A DNA stretch of 27,146 nt from a virus. A model generated the notes under the pieces. The model searched no databases. It saw only the letters and a program-made list of their open reading frames with translations, and had not been told where the DNA came from. A program made the position numbers and the translations under genes. The DNA lies in IMG/VR virus record IMGVR_UViG_3300032897_000024, positions 1 to 27,146 of that record, one strand, 5' to 3'. Positions 4,665 to 12,128 of this stretch are shown in pieces (position 1 is the first letter of the stretch; the number at the start of each line of letters is the position of its first letter).

Positions 4665-5663
4665 ATGGACGATGAAAACTTACCAGGAATCCGGCAGATC
4701 TCTGCTGGTATTCGCTGGCTCATTGAACTGCAAATCGTGATAGCCGTACCTGCATTGATGTTTAGTGCAGTGGCGATTGTCGCCAGTGAATTGGCTGGCG
4801 GAGGATTGCTTTCGTCAGATCCAAACTTTGTGTTCGTTACGTCACTAACACAAGCAATAGGCATCGAAGGTGCGTTCTTTTCCAACATGATTCATGCACG
4901 ACAGGCATTTAACAAAAGCCACCATGGACGTGGTACGATCATGATCCTCATCGGCATCATTTTGTGTGTGATAACCGTCTTGGCAATGGTCGCCGGAAAT
5001 TTCGAAAGCGCATTCGGTTTAGATACGAAAGACGCGCTTTTTGCACTTGGCATAAACACCGCCGTTTGGGCATGGATTCGTGCGATTGTCTATGGCATAG
5101 TTTCGTTTGCTGATGCGTATATGTTCTATGTTCCTGCGTCGAAACTCACAGAGCAACAAGTGAAAGATCAAATCGAACAGCAACGATTAAAGTCGCAATT
5201 AGTGCAGGAAAATTCTCGGTTACGTGGCGAGAATCTAAAAGCAAATCTTGGGATTGTTGGGGGAGTAATCGGTCAGGTTGTGGGAAGAAAACCTAGCGAT
5301 TCCACACCAGATAATTCTGTCGATACCACCGATAAAACAACAGAATTATCACCAGAGAATCCGCCCGATTCTCCGCCAGAAAACACCGAGAATTCCACAC
5401 CAGAAAACCAGGAACCACCAGTACCAACACGTCTGATTTCTAACCGTGATATGTGGACCTGGCAAGACTTACAACAATATATTCAATCAACTTATTCCCG
5501 TCCTTTTGCGGAAAAGAAAGCACGCGATATTGTGCGATTTATTGGCAACAACCATCAAGACAATACTCAACGTGGTCAGCCATATGTTGCGGAAAAGAAA
5601 AAGCTTATGGCGTGGTCAAAGAAACAAGACTTCGTACAAGAGCGAGCGGTTTCTAACGAGTAA
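4665..5663 (+). CDS. Multi-pass membrane protein with Pro/Glu/Asn linker
   Basis: This 332-residue protein starts at an ATG preceded by AGGAG (4650-4654). Hydrophobic helices lie at about 20-43, 55-75 (weaker), 90-112 and 124-152. A coiled-coil-like segment (about 160-192, LTEQQVKDQIEQQRLKSQL) follows, then a disordered acidic Pro/Ser/Thr linker with PEN repeats (PENPPDSPPENTENSTPEN) and a C-terminal basic helical domain (about 265-332, TWQDLQQYIQSTYSRPFAEK). The layout is a membrane anchor tethering a cytoplasmic helical domain, possibly DNA-binding. I know no family. As a late member of the early block it could be a superinfection-exclusion or membrane-targeting protein. That is speculation. 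Confidence 0.7.
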   Translation: MDDENLPGIRQISAGIRWLIELQIVIAVPALMFSAVAIVASELAGGGLLSSDPNFVFVTSLTQAIGIEGAFFSNMIHARQAFNKSHHGRGTIMILIGIILCVITVLAMVAGNFESAFGLDTKDALFALGINTAVWAWIRAIVYGIVSFADAYMFYVPASKLTEQQVKDQIEQQRLKSQLVQENSRLRGENLKANLGIVGGVIGQVVGRKPSDSTPDNSVDTTDKTTELSPENPPDSPPENTENSTPENQEPPVPTRLISNRDMWTWQDLQQYIQSTYSRPFAEKKARDIVRFIGNNHQDNTQRGQPYVAEKKKLMAWSKKQDFVQERAVSNE

Positions 5664-5701
5664 TCGCGTGATAAACTGAAAGAAAAAACGAGGAAAAATG
5701 A

Positions 5702-5911
5702 ATGAAAGTATATTGTCCGCTGTGTGGAAATCTTCTTGAAAAACGAGAGACGACTGTATACTTCAAGACGTGCATTATGATTGTATGCAATACATGCACA
5801 CAACATGCAACATGCGATTATCCTGAAAGCAATTCTGTAGTAAACGAAGCTATGGCATACAGGACATATTTGAATTATATTGCCGCGTATATCGTCAATG
5901 CGGCAATATAA
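5702..5911 (+). CDS. Zinc-ribbon-like small protein
   Basis: This 69-residue protein has CPLC (residues 5-8) and CNTC (29-32), a classic two-knuckle zinc ribbon, plus extra cysteines at 24 and 38. The C-terminal 30 residues form a helix rich in Ala/Tyr. The ATG at 5702 follows GAGGA at 5690-5694. It is the last gene of the early operon, directly before the bidirectional terminator. Zinc binding is well supported by the spacing. The partner (nucleic acid or protein) is unknown. Confidence 0.6.
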   Translation: MKVYCPLCGNLLEKRETTVYFKTCIMIVCNTCTQHATCDYPESNSVVNEAMAYRTYLNYIAAYIVNAAI

Positions 5912-5946
5912 TTCAAGAATAACATTGGAGATTAATCAATCATAAC

Positions 5947-5982
5947 AAAGAAGACCAGAGAGCAGATTCTCTGGTCTTCTTT
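5947..5982. terminator. Bidirectional terminator between early and late blocks
   Basis: A 15-bp perfect stem (AAAGAAGACCAGAGA and partner, 5947-5961 with 5968-5982) closes a six-base loop. It ends in T-runs on both strands (TTCTTT). It lies between the last early gene and the convergent CHAP lysin gene, so it ends both transcripts. Confidence 0.85.
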
Positions 5983-6024
5983 CTATCCTATCGCTGAAGA
6001 AGTATCAAGGATGATTATACCATC

Positions 6025-6681
6025 CTAATAGATGAAGCTGACTCCCCAACCTGTATGATACCAATTCGTATTGTATCGCCCAAAGCCTCCGAGATAGCTA
6101 TTGTTCATCTCTTCGACCTCAAATGATGAACCAGAGACGGCAATGACATGGGCGACATGCCCTAGCGATGATGCGCCTTGTACACCGCCAGCAAAGACGA
6201 CAGTCGCGCCAACCTGTGGATATGAGCCGGTAGGAATACCACGACGCACAGCATTATATGCCCAATCGCCAGCATTGCCAAGGTAATTCAGATCACGATT
6301 AGCGAGCTCTTCAGCTCCCCAGGTACACCAACCCCAAGGATAGCTATTCGGTCCTTTGCCACTATATGAGACCGGAACAGCAACAGCGGATCCGCCAGCA
6401 TCACAGATCCGCTGACCTGGATAGATCAGGTCAGGATTGCTAATGCCGTTCGCAACTGCTACTGATTGCCAATTACCAGGAAATAACTCACTCAGATATT
6501 GACCTGGTTGAACGGTAATGCACGACGAGAGAGCACGTGCAGGGATTATCTTTGCAGTCACATGCATGTGACTTGTATTTTGAGATCTCGAGAGAGAGGA
6601 AGCAGAAACCGATGGAGCCATGACAAGACCTGAGAGGAAGGTCGCCACGACGATGAACGCGCTTATCACAAAGCGTAACAT
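6025..6681 (-). CDS. Secreted LysM-CHAP cell-wall hydrolase (lysin)
   Basis: This 218-residue protein starts at the ATG at 6681, preceded by AAGGAG. A Sec signal peptide covers about residues 1-28 (LRFVISAFIVVATFLSGLVM then ASA). A LysM-like wall-binding module lies at about 54-93 (ITVQPGQYLSEL, ending NPDLIYPGQRIC), and a CHAP domain at about 112-218. The catalytic Cys is in GWCTWG (Cys119), the His in GHVAHV (His175 or 178), and acidic partners lie in FEVEEMN. CHAP enzymes cut peptidoglycan peptides as amidases or endopeptidases. The signal peptide means export without a holin. It is transcribed from its own promoter and is insulated by a terminator from the late genes, so it may be timed separately or serve a different wall task. 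Confidence 0.88.
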   Translation of the reverse strand: MLRFVISAFIVVATFLSGLVMAPSVSASSLSRSQNTSHMHVTAKIIPARALSSCITVQPGQYLSELFPGNWQSVAVANGISNPDLIYPGQRICDAGGSAVAVPVSYSGKGPNSYPWGWCTWGAEELANRDLNYLGNAGDWAYNAVRRGIPTGSYPQVGATVVFAGGVQGASSLGHVAHVIAVSGSSFEVEEMNNSYLGGFGRYNTNWYHTGWGVSFIY

Positions 6682-6721
6682 AGGAAACTCCTTTTGTCGG
6701 GTACTAGCCGACATAGAGGAG

Positions 6722-6751
6722 ATAATACACAGTGTGAATAGTCACTGTCAA
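6722..6751 (-). promoter_or_regulatory. Promoter of the CHAP lysin with internal dyad
   Basis: TTGACA (6751-6746) and TATTAT (6727-6722) are spaced by 18 bases on the minus strand. The inverted pair ACAGTG (6729-6734) / CACTGT (6743-6748) lies between and over the boxes. A further ATTCACAC at 6765-6772 mirrors GTGTGAAT in the spacer. This is a strong candidate for a repressible promoter. Confidence 0.7.
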
Positions 6752-6775
6752 TTTAGCACTATACATTCACACCAT

Positions 6776-6809
6776 AAAGAAAACGCTAGACATGAGTTTT
6801 CCTAGCGTT
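6776..6809 (-). terminator. Terminator insulating the CHAP gene
   Basis: An 8-bp stem AACGCTAG/CTAGCGTT (6782-6789 with 6802-6809) with a 12-base loop is followed on the minus strand by TTCTTTA. It would stop late transcripts just before the CHAP promoter. Confidence 0.55.
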
Positions 6810-6889
6810 CTTAAGGTCATGAGAAAATCAGGCTATGAGACAAAAGAGATGAGCCGATCAGAACGATCGACCCACCTCAGCAAGCTATA

Positions 6890-6977
6890 TGTGTACGGGC
6901 TATTAGTCTGTATCCGAGATACACGCTATGGAGGTCAAGATCTTGAATCGCAGAGGATCGGCCGGTCACCACCATAG
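6890..6977. other. Dyad-rich noncoding segment between holin and CHAP genes
   Basis: The 348-base gap 6682-7029 holds no convincing gene. Its middle is dense in dyads: TGTATC-CGA-GATACA (6909-6923), the 12-base palindrome TCAAGATCTTGA (6935-6946), the near-palindrome GATCGGCCGGTC (6956-6967), and an outer pair CTATGG (6926-6931) / CCATAG (6972-6977) enclosing the last two. It may be a structured RNA or a regulatory or recombination site. I cannot assign it. Confidence 0.35.
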
Positions 6978-7011
6978 ACGACTTTCGCCCTATTGGCATT
7001 AACGGAACAAT

Positions 7012-7039
7012 AACAATATAACACATTGGTTATGTTGTT
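7012..7039 (-). terminator. Hairpin at the end of the holin-like gene
   Basis: AACAATATAAC (7012-7022) pairs with GTTATGTTGTT (7029-7039), with one G-U pair. On the minus strand the T-rich ATTGTT follows. The stop codon of the holin-like gene lies in the stem. It is a probable, AT-rich terminator of the main late transcript. Confidence 0.5.
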
Positions 7040-7476
7040 TGCGGCGCAGGGACCTCGGTACTAGTATTGGTAGTCCGTGTAGTAATCGCCATCGGTGCAG
7101 TAGTAGTTCCTACTGTGAGTGGCGCAACTGGTGTAACTAATGGAATTAATGGAGTAACTGGTGTAACTAATGGAGTAGCTGTTATGCCTGCAGATGGCAC
7201 TGTATTTGGAATAACTAGCGTAGGTGTAACGACTGGAGCAGGCGATTGTGGCAGCGTTGTAGGAACGGTAGATTTCACCGACACATAAGCATCAACCGTT
7301 TTCAATGACTGTCGACTATGTGTATAAATCACTGTCGCCACACCACTTGCCAGCAAAGCCACGGCTTGGACGTATGGCTGCGTGTTCGTGGTCATCGGAT
7401 GAAACAACGCAATGATAGACAAGATGTAACTTGAAAGCGTTACATAGAACTCGGTCGTCGTGTATCCAGCTTTCAT
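7030..7476 (-). CDS. Holin-like two-helix membrane protein with Pro/Thr tail
   Basis: This 148-residue protein starts at an ATG preceded by AAGGAG. Its N-terminus (MKAGYTTTEFYVTL) resembles the GYKTTEFW start common in small phage holin-like proteins. Two hydrophobic helices lie at about 10-28 and 35-51. The rest (from about 67) is a low-complexity Thr/Pro/Val tail with a repeated PLVTPV unit. It lies directly after the glycosidase-LysM lysin gene, the usual holin position. A holin would form membrane holes that release the leaderless lysin encoded at 7487-8455. The long tail is unusual and could regulate timing or reach the wall. Confidence 0.6.
   Translation of the reverse strand: MKAGYTTTEFYVTLSSYILSIIALFHPMTTNTQPYVQAVALLASGVATVIYTHSRQSLKTVDAYVSVKSTVPTTLPQSPAPVVTPTLVIPNTVPSAGITATPLVTPVTPLIPLVTPVAPLTVGTTTAPMAITTRTTNTSTEVPAPQTT
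7126..7174. repeat. Tandem 30-bp repeat inside the holin-like tail
   Basis: The 19-base string AACTGGTGTAACTAATGGA occurs exactly at 7126-7144 and again at 7156-7174, a 30-base (ten-codon) period. It encodes the repeated PLVTPV segments, so tail length can vary by replication slippage. Confidence 0.75.
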
Positions 7477-7486
7477 GGATTTCTCC

Positions 7487-8455
7487 TTAGTAATAGAGTA
7501 TTTGGCCGGCGTGAATCAGGTTCGGATTGATGCCGATGGTCGCTTTATTTTCGTCATAGAGGACATGCCAATCGGCTATTCCAAGTTTGGACGCAATCTC
7601 TGACAAGTTATCACCGTACTTTACCATGTACGAACGTTTTACTGGCGGAGGGGTGGCTACCACGGGGGCAGCTACGGATACGCCTAGCCCGGCTTTCATA
7701 TCCGCGATCATTTGCCCATTGATGTCATTGTTTTCCCATACGGCCACGCCGTCTTTCCATGCCGTCAGGTACTGACACAATGGCTTGAGGTCTGCCTCAT
7801 TGACGCCTTCCACGTTGATCGCTGGCTGGATTGGAAAGTCTTGCCCCAAGCCAAAATGCGCGAACTGTTGCGCACATTGCCCGTCCGCCCATCCGATCGC
7901 ATACTGCCAACCACCTTGTTTGTATGGCGTCCACCATCCGATATACCACTGTGGCTGATAGCCATCAGCATTCTGTATCGCGCTGAAGTCCCAACCAAAA
8001 CCCAGGGCAGTCGTGGGATCACCATATCCAGTCACAACGATACATTTATCTGGAGCTTGTGCCCGAACAGCATCAACCAATGAACGCAATGGACCGGATT
8101 GATTAAGAAACTGTTCTTCACAATCCAGGATTATTCCACCCGCTTCATTTGCTAACTTTGCACAGATGGATGCATCCGATTGCCAATACTGTGGTCGATT
8201 GAAATAAAATGGTGCACAACCCACACCGTGTTTAAGAAAGACCGCTCGAATAGCTGGGAACGTGCCGTTGTACCACTCGTGGCCAGCTTCCCCGACCTTG
8301 ATGATAGCGTAGTCCACGCCTTGTGCTGCGAACTGCACTGCTTTCGCTTCGAACTGTGCAAGTGTCCAGGACGCGGTATAGGTGCCAACATAGATGCCAA
8401 GTGTCTTCACACCGAGCCACTGTTGAATTCTGGTTAACTTATCACTATTTGACAT
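7487..8455 (-). CDS. Glycosidase-like endolysin with C-terminal LysM
   Basis: This 322-residue protein without a signal peptide starts at the ATG at 8455, which overlaps the stop of the upstream membrane gene. Residues about 15-235 show a TIM-barrel muramidase-like layout. They contain LGIYVGTYTASW, then VDYAIIKVGEAG, the acidic strand GGIILDCEEQFL (catalytic Asp/Glu candidates) and the late strand GVAVWENN. This is closest to GH25-type or related glycoside-hydrolase-like lysins. Residues 275-322 are a LysM module (YGDNLSEIASKLG, ending NPNLIHAGQILYY). It probably cleaves glycan strands after holin release. The exact glycosidase family is uncertain. Confidence 0.7.
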   Translation of the reverse strand: MSNSDKLTRIQQWLGVKTLGIYVGTYTASWTLAQFEAKAVQFAAQGVDYAIIKVGEAGHEWYNGTFPAIRAVFLKHGVGCAPFYFNRPQYWQSDASICAKLANEAGGIILDCEEQFLNQSGPLRSLVDAVRAQAPDKCIVVTGYGDPTTALGFGWDFSAIQNADGYQPQWYIGWWTPYKQGGWQYAIGWADGQCAQQFAHFGLGQDFPIQPAINVEGVNEADLKPLCQYLTAWKDGVAVWENNDINGQMIADMKAGLGVSVAAPVVATPPPVKRSYMVKYGDNLSEIASKLGIADWHVLYDENKATIGINPNLIHAGQILYY

Positions 8456-9011
8456 GTTGCTTCTCTCTCTTTCTGAATGGATGAACGATATCAGAGATGA
8501 TGGAAGAATGAGATGAGTCCTGGCGTTTCTCCATAGCGTTAAGTTGCGTATGGAGTTGGATAACTTCCACAAGAAGCATGTTATTCTGACTAATTAGCTT
8601 TTGCATGTGGTCTATCATGGTATTGAGTGCCTTTGTTTGTTGAATGAGCTCTTTGTCCTGCTCATCCTCGTGGTTGTGAATCTCATTGACCTCATGTAGA
8701 ACGTGAACAGTTGTCTGGTACTGCTCATCGGTTTGTATCTCTGAGCGCCGGTTGAGATCATTGGAACGCTTTTGGATGATTGGCAAAAAAACCAATTGGA
8801 TAAAATAGCTGGACAATGCGCCGCAAACACCAGCAAGGAGTGCATTTCTCGTAATGATTCCGATGAGACTGCCAATTCCGATACACGCAAAAAGGTAAAT
8901 GCAGATCGTCGTGCCTGCCCAATCGGCCAATGTCGTTGAGAAGTCCTTTTTGCTTAAATCGTTCACGTTTTTTGGTACATGGTCATGTGCTTTGCGTTGA
9001 TATAAGCTCAT
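8445..9011 (-). CDS. DUF1003-like two-helix membrane protein
   Basis: This 188-residue protein starts at an ATG preceded by GGTGAGGA. Hydrophobic helices lie at about 32-52 and 56-76. The following FLPIIQKRSNDLNRRSEIQT segment, with its QxTVHVLHEVNEIH continuation, resembles the DUF1003 family, in which two helices precede an Asn/Arg-rich turn and a long helix. A coiled coil follows (about 95-160) with a basic end. It sits in the lysis block and overlaps the lysin start by 11 bases. It could be a holin, antiholin or other lysis modulator. The family assignment is from pattern only. Confidence 0.6.
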   Translation of the reverse strand: MSLYQRKAHDHVPKNVNDLSKKDFSTTLADWAGTTICIYLFACIGIGSLIGIITRNALLAGVCGALSSYFIQLVFLPIIQKRSNDLNRRSEIQTDEQYQTTVHVLHEVNEIHNHEDEQDKELIQQTKALNTMIDHMQKLISQNNMLLVEVIQLHTQLNAMEKRQDSSHSSIISDIVHPFRKREKQHVK

Positions 9012-9020
9012 TTCCTCACC

Positions 9021-9368
9021 TCAATGAAACACAACGTGGCTCAGAATGGCTCCAAGCAGCAACGTTATGACACCAACCGCAATACTAATCGTGATGTACA
9101 TATACTGAAGATTCTTGTTTGCTTCGAATGACCGTTGCTGGAGATCGTCATTTTCAAGTGCCTTTATCCGCTCATCGAACGCTTTATGTTGCGCCTCTGC
9201 CACACTCTTGAGTGCGTAATCGGCAAGCATCGCTTGAGAGACTGCCGTCCGCTGCACTTCGTCAATCTTGAATCGCAGATCGTCAATATCTTTTCGGAGT
9301 GGCTGTATCCCTTGTGTCACCGCTTCGATAAGCTGCTTGTACGTTAATTGTTCCCGATCTCCAAACAT
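9021..9368 (-). CDS. Coiled-coil protein with C-terminal membrane helix
   Basis: This 115-residue protein is read from the ATG at 9368, six bases downstream of the TAA of the preceding gene. A longer in-frame extension to 9515 would overlap that gene and lacks a ribosome binding site. Residues about 8-75 form a heptad-rich coiled coil (AVTQGIQPLRKDIDDLRFKI). A single hydrophobic helix lies near the C-terminus (about 87-112). This tail-anchored shape is common among small holin-like or spanin-like proteins of the lysis block. Function is inferred from shape and position only. Confidence 0.6.
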   Translation of the reverse strand: MFGDREQLTYKQLIEAVTQGIQPLRKDIDDLRFKIDEVQRTAVSQAMLADYALKSVAEAQHKAFDERIKALENDDLQQRSFEANKNLQYMYITISIAVGVITLLLGAILSHVVFH

Positions 9369-9373
9369 ACGCT

Positions 9374-9655
9374 TTACCCAACCACTGTTACTAATCGCGA
9401 TGCATCGATTCCCACAACGATGACAAAAATCATAACAATGATTTGTATCACTCGAAGCGTCCACCAATCCCACATAGCTATCCAAAACAACACGATTGCC
9501 AGCTTCCAAACACATAATCCCAATAATCCCCAGTGCCAGGCAAACTTTGCCAGGATATTCAATTCACACGCATGATGTAACAGTCCTTGATATGTCAGAT
9601 ATAAATCAATTCCTTGGAGTGCAAAAAAGGCAATATGCCAGTAAATAAGTTTCAT
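9374..9655 (-). CDS. Small polytopic membrane protein, DUF5658-like, holin candidate
   Basis: This 93-residue protein consists almost entirely of three or four hydrophobic helices. The first helix contains GIDLYLTYQGLL, followed by ACELN and a later WKLAIVLFWI helix. The D..LT...L....E.N pattern recalls DUF5658-type membrane proteins. The ATG follows AGGAAAAGACG. It is compact like a class I holin and lies between the tail glycosidase and other lysis-block membrane genes. Confidence 0.6.
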   Translation of the reverse strand: MKLIYWHIAFFALQGIDLYLTYQGLLHHACELNILAKFAWHWGLLGLCVWKLAIVLFWIAMWDWWTLRVIQIIVMIFVIVVGIDASRLVTVVG

Positions 9656-9664
9656 CGTCTTTTC

Positions 9665-10363
9665 CTATGAGTTCAAAAGCAACTTCTCGGTATTCCAGTA
9701 GTTTATGTCAGGCATATGTGAGTATGCGTTGACGGTATATGTTCCGTTGCTGAAATAGGCATATCCGATGTTACGTTGTGTCAGAAGTGGCAAACATTGA
9801 TGCATGCACGCTGGAGAATTGCTCGTAATCATAGCTGCGAACATCGATGCAGGATTAGAATGAATCCAGGTTGCATCTGCGTAGCTGTTGATGAATGTCG
9901 CCGCCGTTCCTTCAAAAATCACAAACTTGTCCGCACAATCAATGTATGTCGAATCAGGTATTCGATAGCAATTAATGACTGAAAGCACAGTAGCAGCTTT
10001 CGCTTTCGTGTACGTATACAACGTACTATAGTATACATGGTTGCTTACATCGAGATTGATCTCATCGAGAAAAATACCATCGAGTGATGGATACCAGGTG
10101 TACCACTTATCGATATCTGCTTCTACGGTTGCCAGACTGTTTGCGGCAAATGCAGAATTGACGTAGCCGATAACCTTAATTCCATCAGCTTGAATGAGTG
10201 GTATTTGGGTGACAAATCGAGAGTCCTGAGCGTTCCCCGGTCCGCTACTAACATTGACGCATACCCAAGAAACGCTAGGATATGAAACCTTTATGCGTGA
10301 CCAATCACGTGCGAGATTTGCGTTGCCGGGGTATTGCCAGAGGGGAACATGCGCGTGTGTCAT
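9665..10363 (-). CDS. Spherulin-4/GH135-like glycosidase, probable tail depolymerase
   Basis: This 232-residue protein starts at an ATG after AGGAG. It matches the spherulin-4 (GH135, Sph3-like) pattern. An N-terminal PLWQYPG strand is followed by VNVSSGPG (37-43), GIKVIGYVNS (61-70), the DIDKWYTWYP helix, and SLDGIFLDEI (93-102), whose acidic residues are the expected catalytic group. Characterised GH135 members cleave galactosamine-rich exopolysaccharide. There is no signal peptide. It is encoded directly downstream of the beta-helix tailspike, so a virion-attached capsule or slime depolymerase is likely. A role as an additional lysin is possible. Confidence 0.75.
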   Translation of the reverse strand: MTHAHVPLWQYPGNANLARDWSRIKVSYPSVSWVCVNVSSGPGNAQDSRFVTQIPLIQADGIKVIGYVNSAFAANSLATVEADIDKWYTWYPSLDGIFLDEINLDVSNHVYYSTLYTYTKAKAATVLSVINCYRIPDSTYIDCADKFVIFEGTAATFINSYADATWIHSNPASMFAAMITSNSPACMHQCLPLLTQRNIGYAYFSNGTYTVNAYSHMPDINYWNTEKLLLNS

Positions 10364-10374
10364 ATATATATCTC

Positions 10375-11685
10375 CTAACTGCGATACCAGAGAGATGTAC
10401 CACTATCCCACAGGAACCACGCCGCACTTTTTGCTGCAATGACATCACTGGAACCATCAGCTACATTCGAACTCGACGCAGCAAACGTTATCGTGTAAGC
10501 GGATTCATTGACGACTGCTACCGTTTGTCCCGCCGATGTGCCCGCCGATAACGTGACACCTGTCACATTGCCTCCCGGATTTACTCGTGATACACCTAGT
10601 GACGCTGTGGCTATTGCATAATTGTTGGTTATTGCGACCGCACTGGAACTTTGTGCCAATTTAAACGCCCCATAAAGCGTAAGGTTTGCACCAAGTGTGC
10701 AATTCCCGCTGCCACTCGCAAAGAGAATGTGGCCAGTTCCACCTGTGCTAATTGTCGAGCTATAGGTACAATTCATATACAGGTAAGAAGTGGCAGAGTC
10801 GCTTTTGATGAATGTCGAGACGCCAGCATTTGGTGATATTTCACGACATCCAAGAAGGGTTACCTGGTTCGAACTGGACGTGATATAGAATTCATCGCCA
10901 TTACCATTTCTCGTCCAACAACCGGCAGCAAGTACGCCGGTACAACTGCTGAACTTGTAAGAATTGGTTGTACACGATATCGCGCCACATGCGGACAACA
11001 CAATACCCTGGCAGGTATTCATCGAGATCCCAATCACATCGCTTACTACGCATGATATGAGTGTAGTAGATGACATAAATGTCAACAGAATGCCTGCTGT
11101 CCCATTGCCTAGTGTATTGCACCCTGTAAGCGTTGTTCCCACACCTTGATTTGCTGTACTATCACCCCCATGCAAATAAATCCCATAGGTACCATTTCCA
11201 GTAGCTTGTACATTACGCATAGTTACACTGACCGGTGTAGCGATGTAAATACCGCTAGCTCCCCAGTTTGACACGATGACGTTATCAATCAGGACATCAG
11301 GTGTGACGATATTGTTGTAAATCGTGAAATCGAGCCCTACGCCAGTTCCTGACCCGGTTCCTGCAAAACACAGATCCCGGATAGTCACATTATCAACATC
11401 GACTGCTGTAATACCGTTCTGGTTTGTTGTTGTTTGAATGATGACTGAATAGACACCACTCCCTAGTAGTGTAGTTCCTGAGATGATTGTCAACGCTGAT
11501 GAAATGAGGTAATTGCCAGGCGGAAAGAAGACAGAGCCTTTACCGTCATTATTGCCGCTTATTGATGCGTTGATAGCAGCTTGAATAGCTGCGGTATCAT
11601 CGATAACGCCATTGCCAGCGGCACCAAACGATTTAGCGTTGATGTAGGTGAGAGATGTCTGTTGGGTAAGCTGCATATTTCCCAT
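10375..11685 (-). CDS. Right-handed beta-helix tailspike (pectate-lyase-3-like)
   Basis: This 436-residue protein starts at the ATG at 11685, which shares a base with the upstream stop (TAATG). The N-terminal motif AKSFGAAGNGVIDDTAAIQA (17-36) with FPPGNY further on is the signature of the pectate_lyase_3/tailspike beta helix. The middle is a run of short Gly/Asn/Thr-rich rungs (about 70-330). The C-terminus (about 345-436, with AINTNNYAI-like strands and a final WLWDSG-like turn) is probably the trimerisation domain. It should recognise and perhaps cleave a host surface polysaccharide. Confidence 0.8.
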   Translation of the reverse strand: MGNMQLTQQTSLTYINAKSFGAAGNGVIDDTAAIQAAINASISGNNDGKGSVFFPPGNYLISSALTIISGTTLLGSGVYSVIIQTTTNQNGITAVDVDNVTIRDLCFAGTGSGTGVGLDFTIYNNIVTPDVLIDNVIVSNWGASGIYIATPVSVTMRNVQATGNGTYGIYLHGGDSTANQGVGTTLTGCNTLGNGTAGILLTFMSSTTLISCVVSDVIGISMNTCQGIVLSACGAISCTTNSYKFSSCTGVLAAGCWTRNGNGDEFYITSSSNQVTLLGCREISPNAGVSTFIKSDSATSYLYMNCTYSSTISTGGTGHILFASGSGNCTLGANLTLYGAFKLAQSSSAVAITNNYAIATASLGVSRVNPGGNVTGVTLSAGTSAGQTVAVVNESAYTITFAASSSNVADGSSDVIAAKSAAWFLWDSGTSLWYRS

Positions 11686-12113
11686 TACATCCACCCCCAC
11701 ACTACAATGTTGCCCGCGCTGGTACCATTAATGTTTTGCGCGGATGCCGTGAGGAGATGCATGGTTGTGACTCGCAGATCAAAGAACAATGTACCGCCAG
11801 ACGCAAGGATCGGGCTCCCTGCGCTGGTTACCGCGTCTGGTGAGAACTGTACGTTACCAGCGGTATTGTTCTGGATCATAATGTGGCGCACTTTTTGAGC
11901 AAACGACCAGGCGGTATCTGCCCCCGCGGTCGTTTGCGTCGGTTGACTCAACGCTGGCCCAATAATCCCATCCATTGCGCTCGTGACAACACGCTCTGGC
12001 CCACATCCATTCGCGTTGCTATCGAGTTCTCGCGCCACACTCACAGCACCACCAGGATCATAGCCTCCTTCGTAGACGACATTATTCGCGTCGGTCGGCG
12101 CAGTATACGCCAT
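11685..12113 (-). CDS. Tail-tip or fibre-associated structural protein, 142 aa
   Basis: This is a beta-rich, Ala/Thr/Gly/Asn-rich protein typical of phage virion proteins. The N-terminus reads MAYTAPTDANNVVYEGGYDP. The C-terminal 75 residues look like a small beta-sandwich ending in NIVVWGWM. It starts after a GAGGGTGATG ribosome binding region and is coupled to the tailspike by TAATG. It may be a tailspike adaptor or a collar on the tail tip. No family is recognised. Confidence 0.65.
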   Translation of the reverse strand: MAYTAPTDANNVVYEGGYDPGGAVSVARELDSNANGCGPERVVTSAMDGIIGPALSQPTQTTAGADTAWSFAQKVRHIMIQNNTAGNVQFSPDAVTSAGSPILASGGTLFFDLRVTTMHLLTASAQNINGTSAGNIVVWGWM

Positions 12114-12128
12114 TGCTCATCACCCTCT

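Noticed and set aside
6886-6915. Resemblance of the GGGCTATTAGT region to the complement of a 23S rRNA 3' end
   Set aside because: The similarity covers only about a dozen bases. Flanking sequence does not continue the rRNA pattern, so no rRNA fragment is called.
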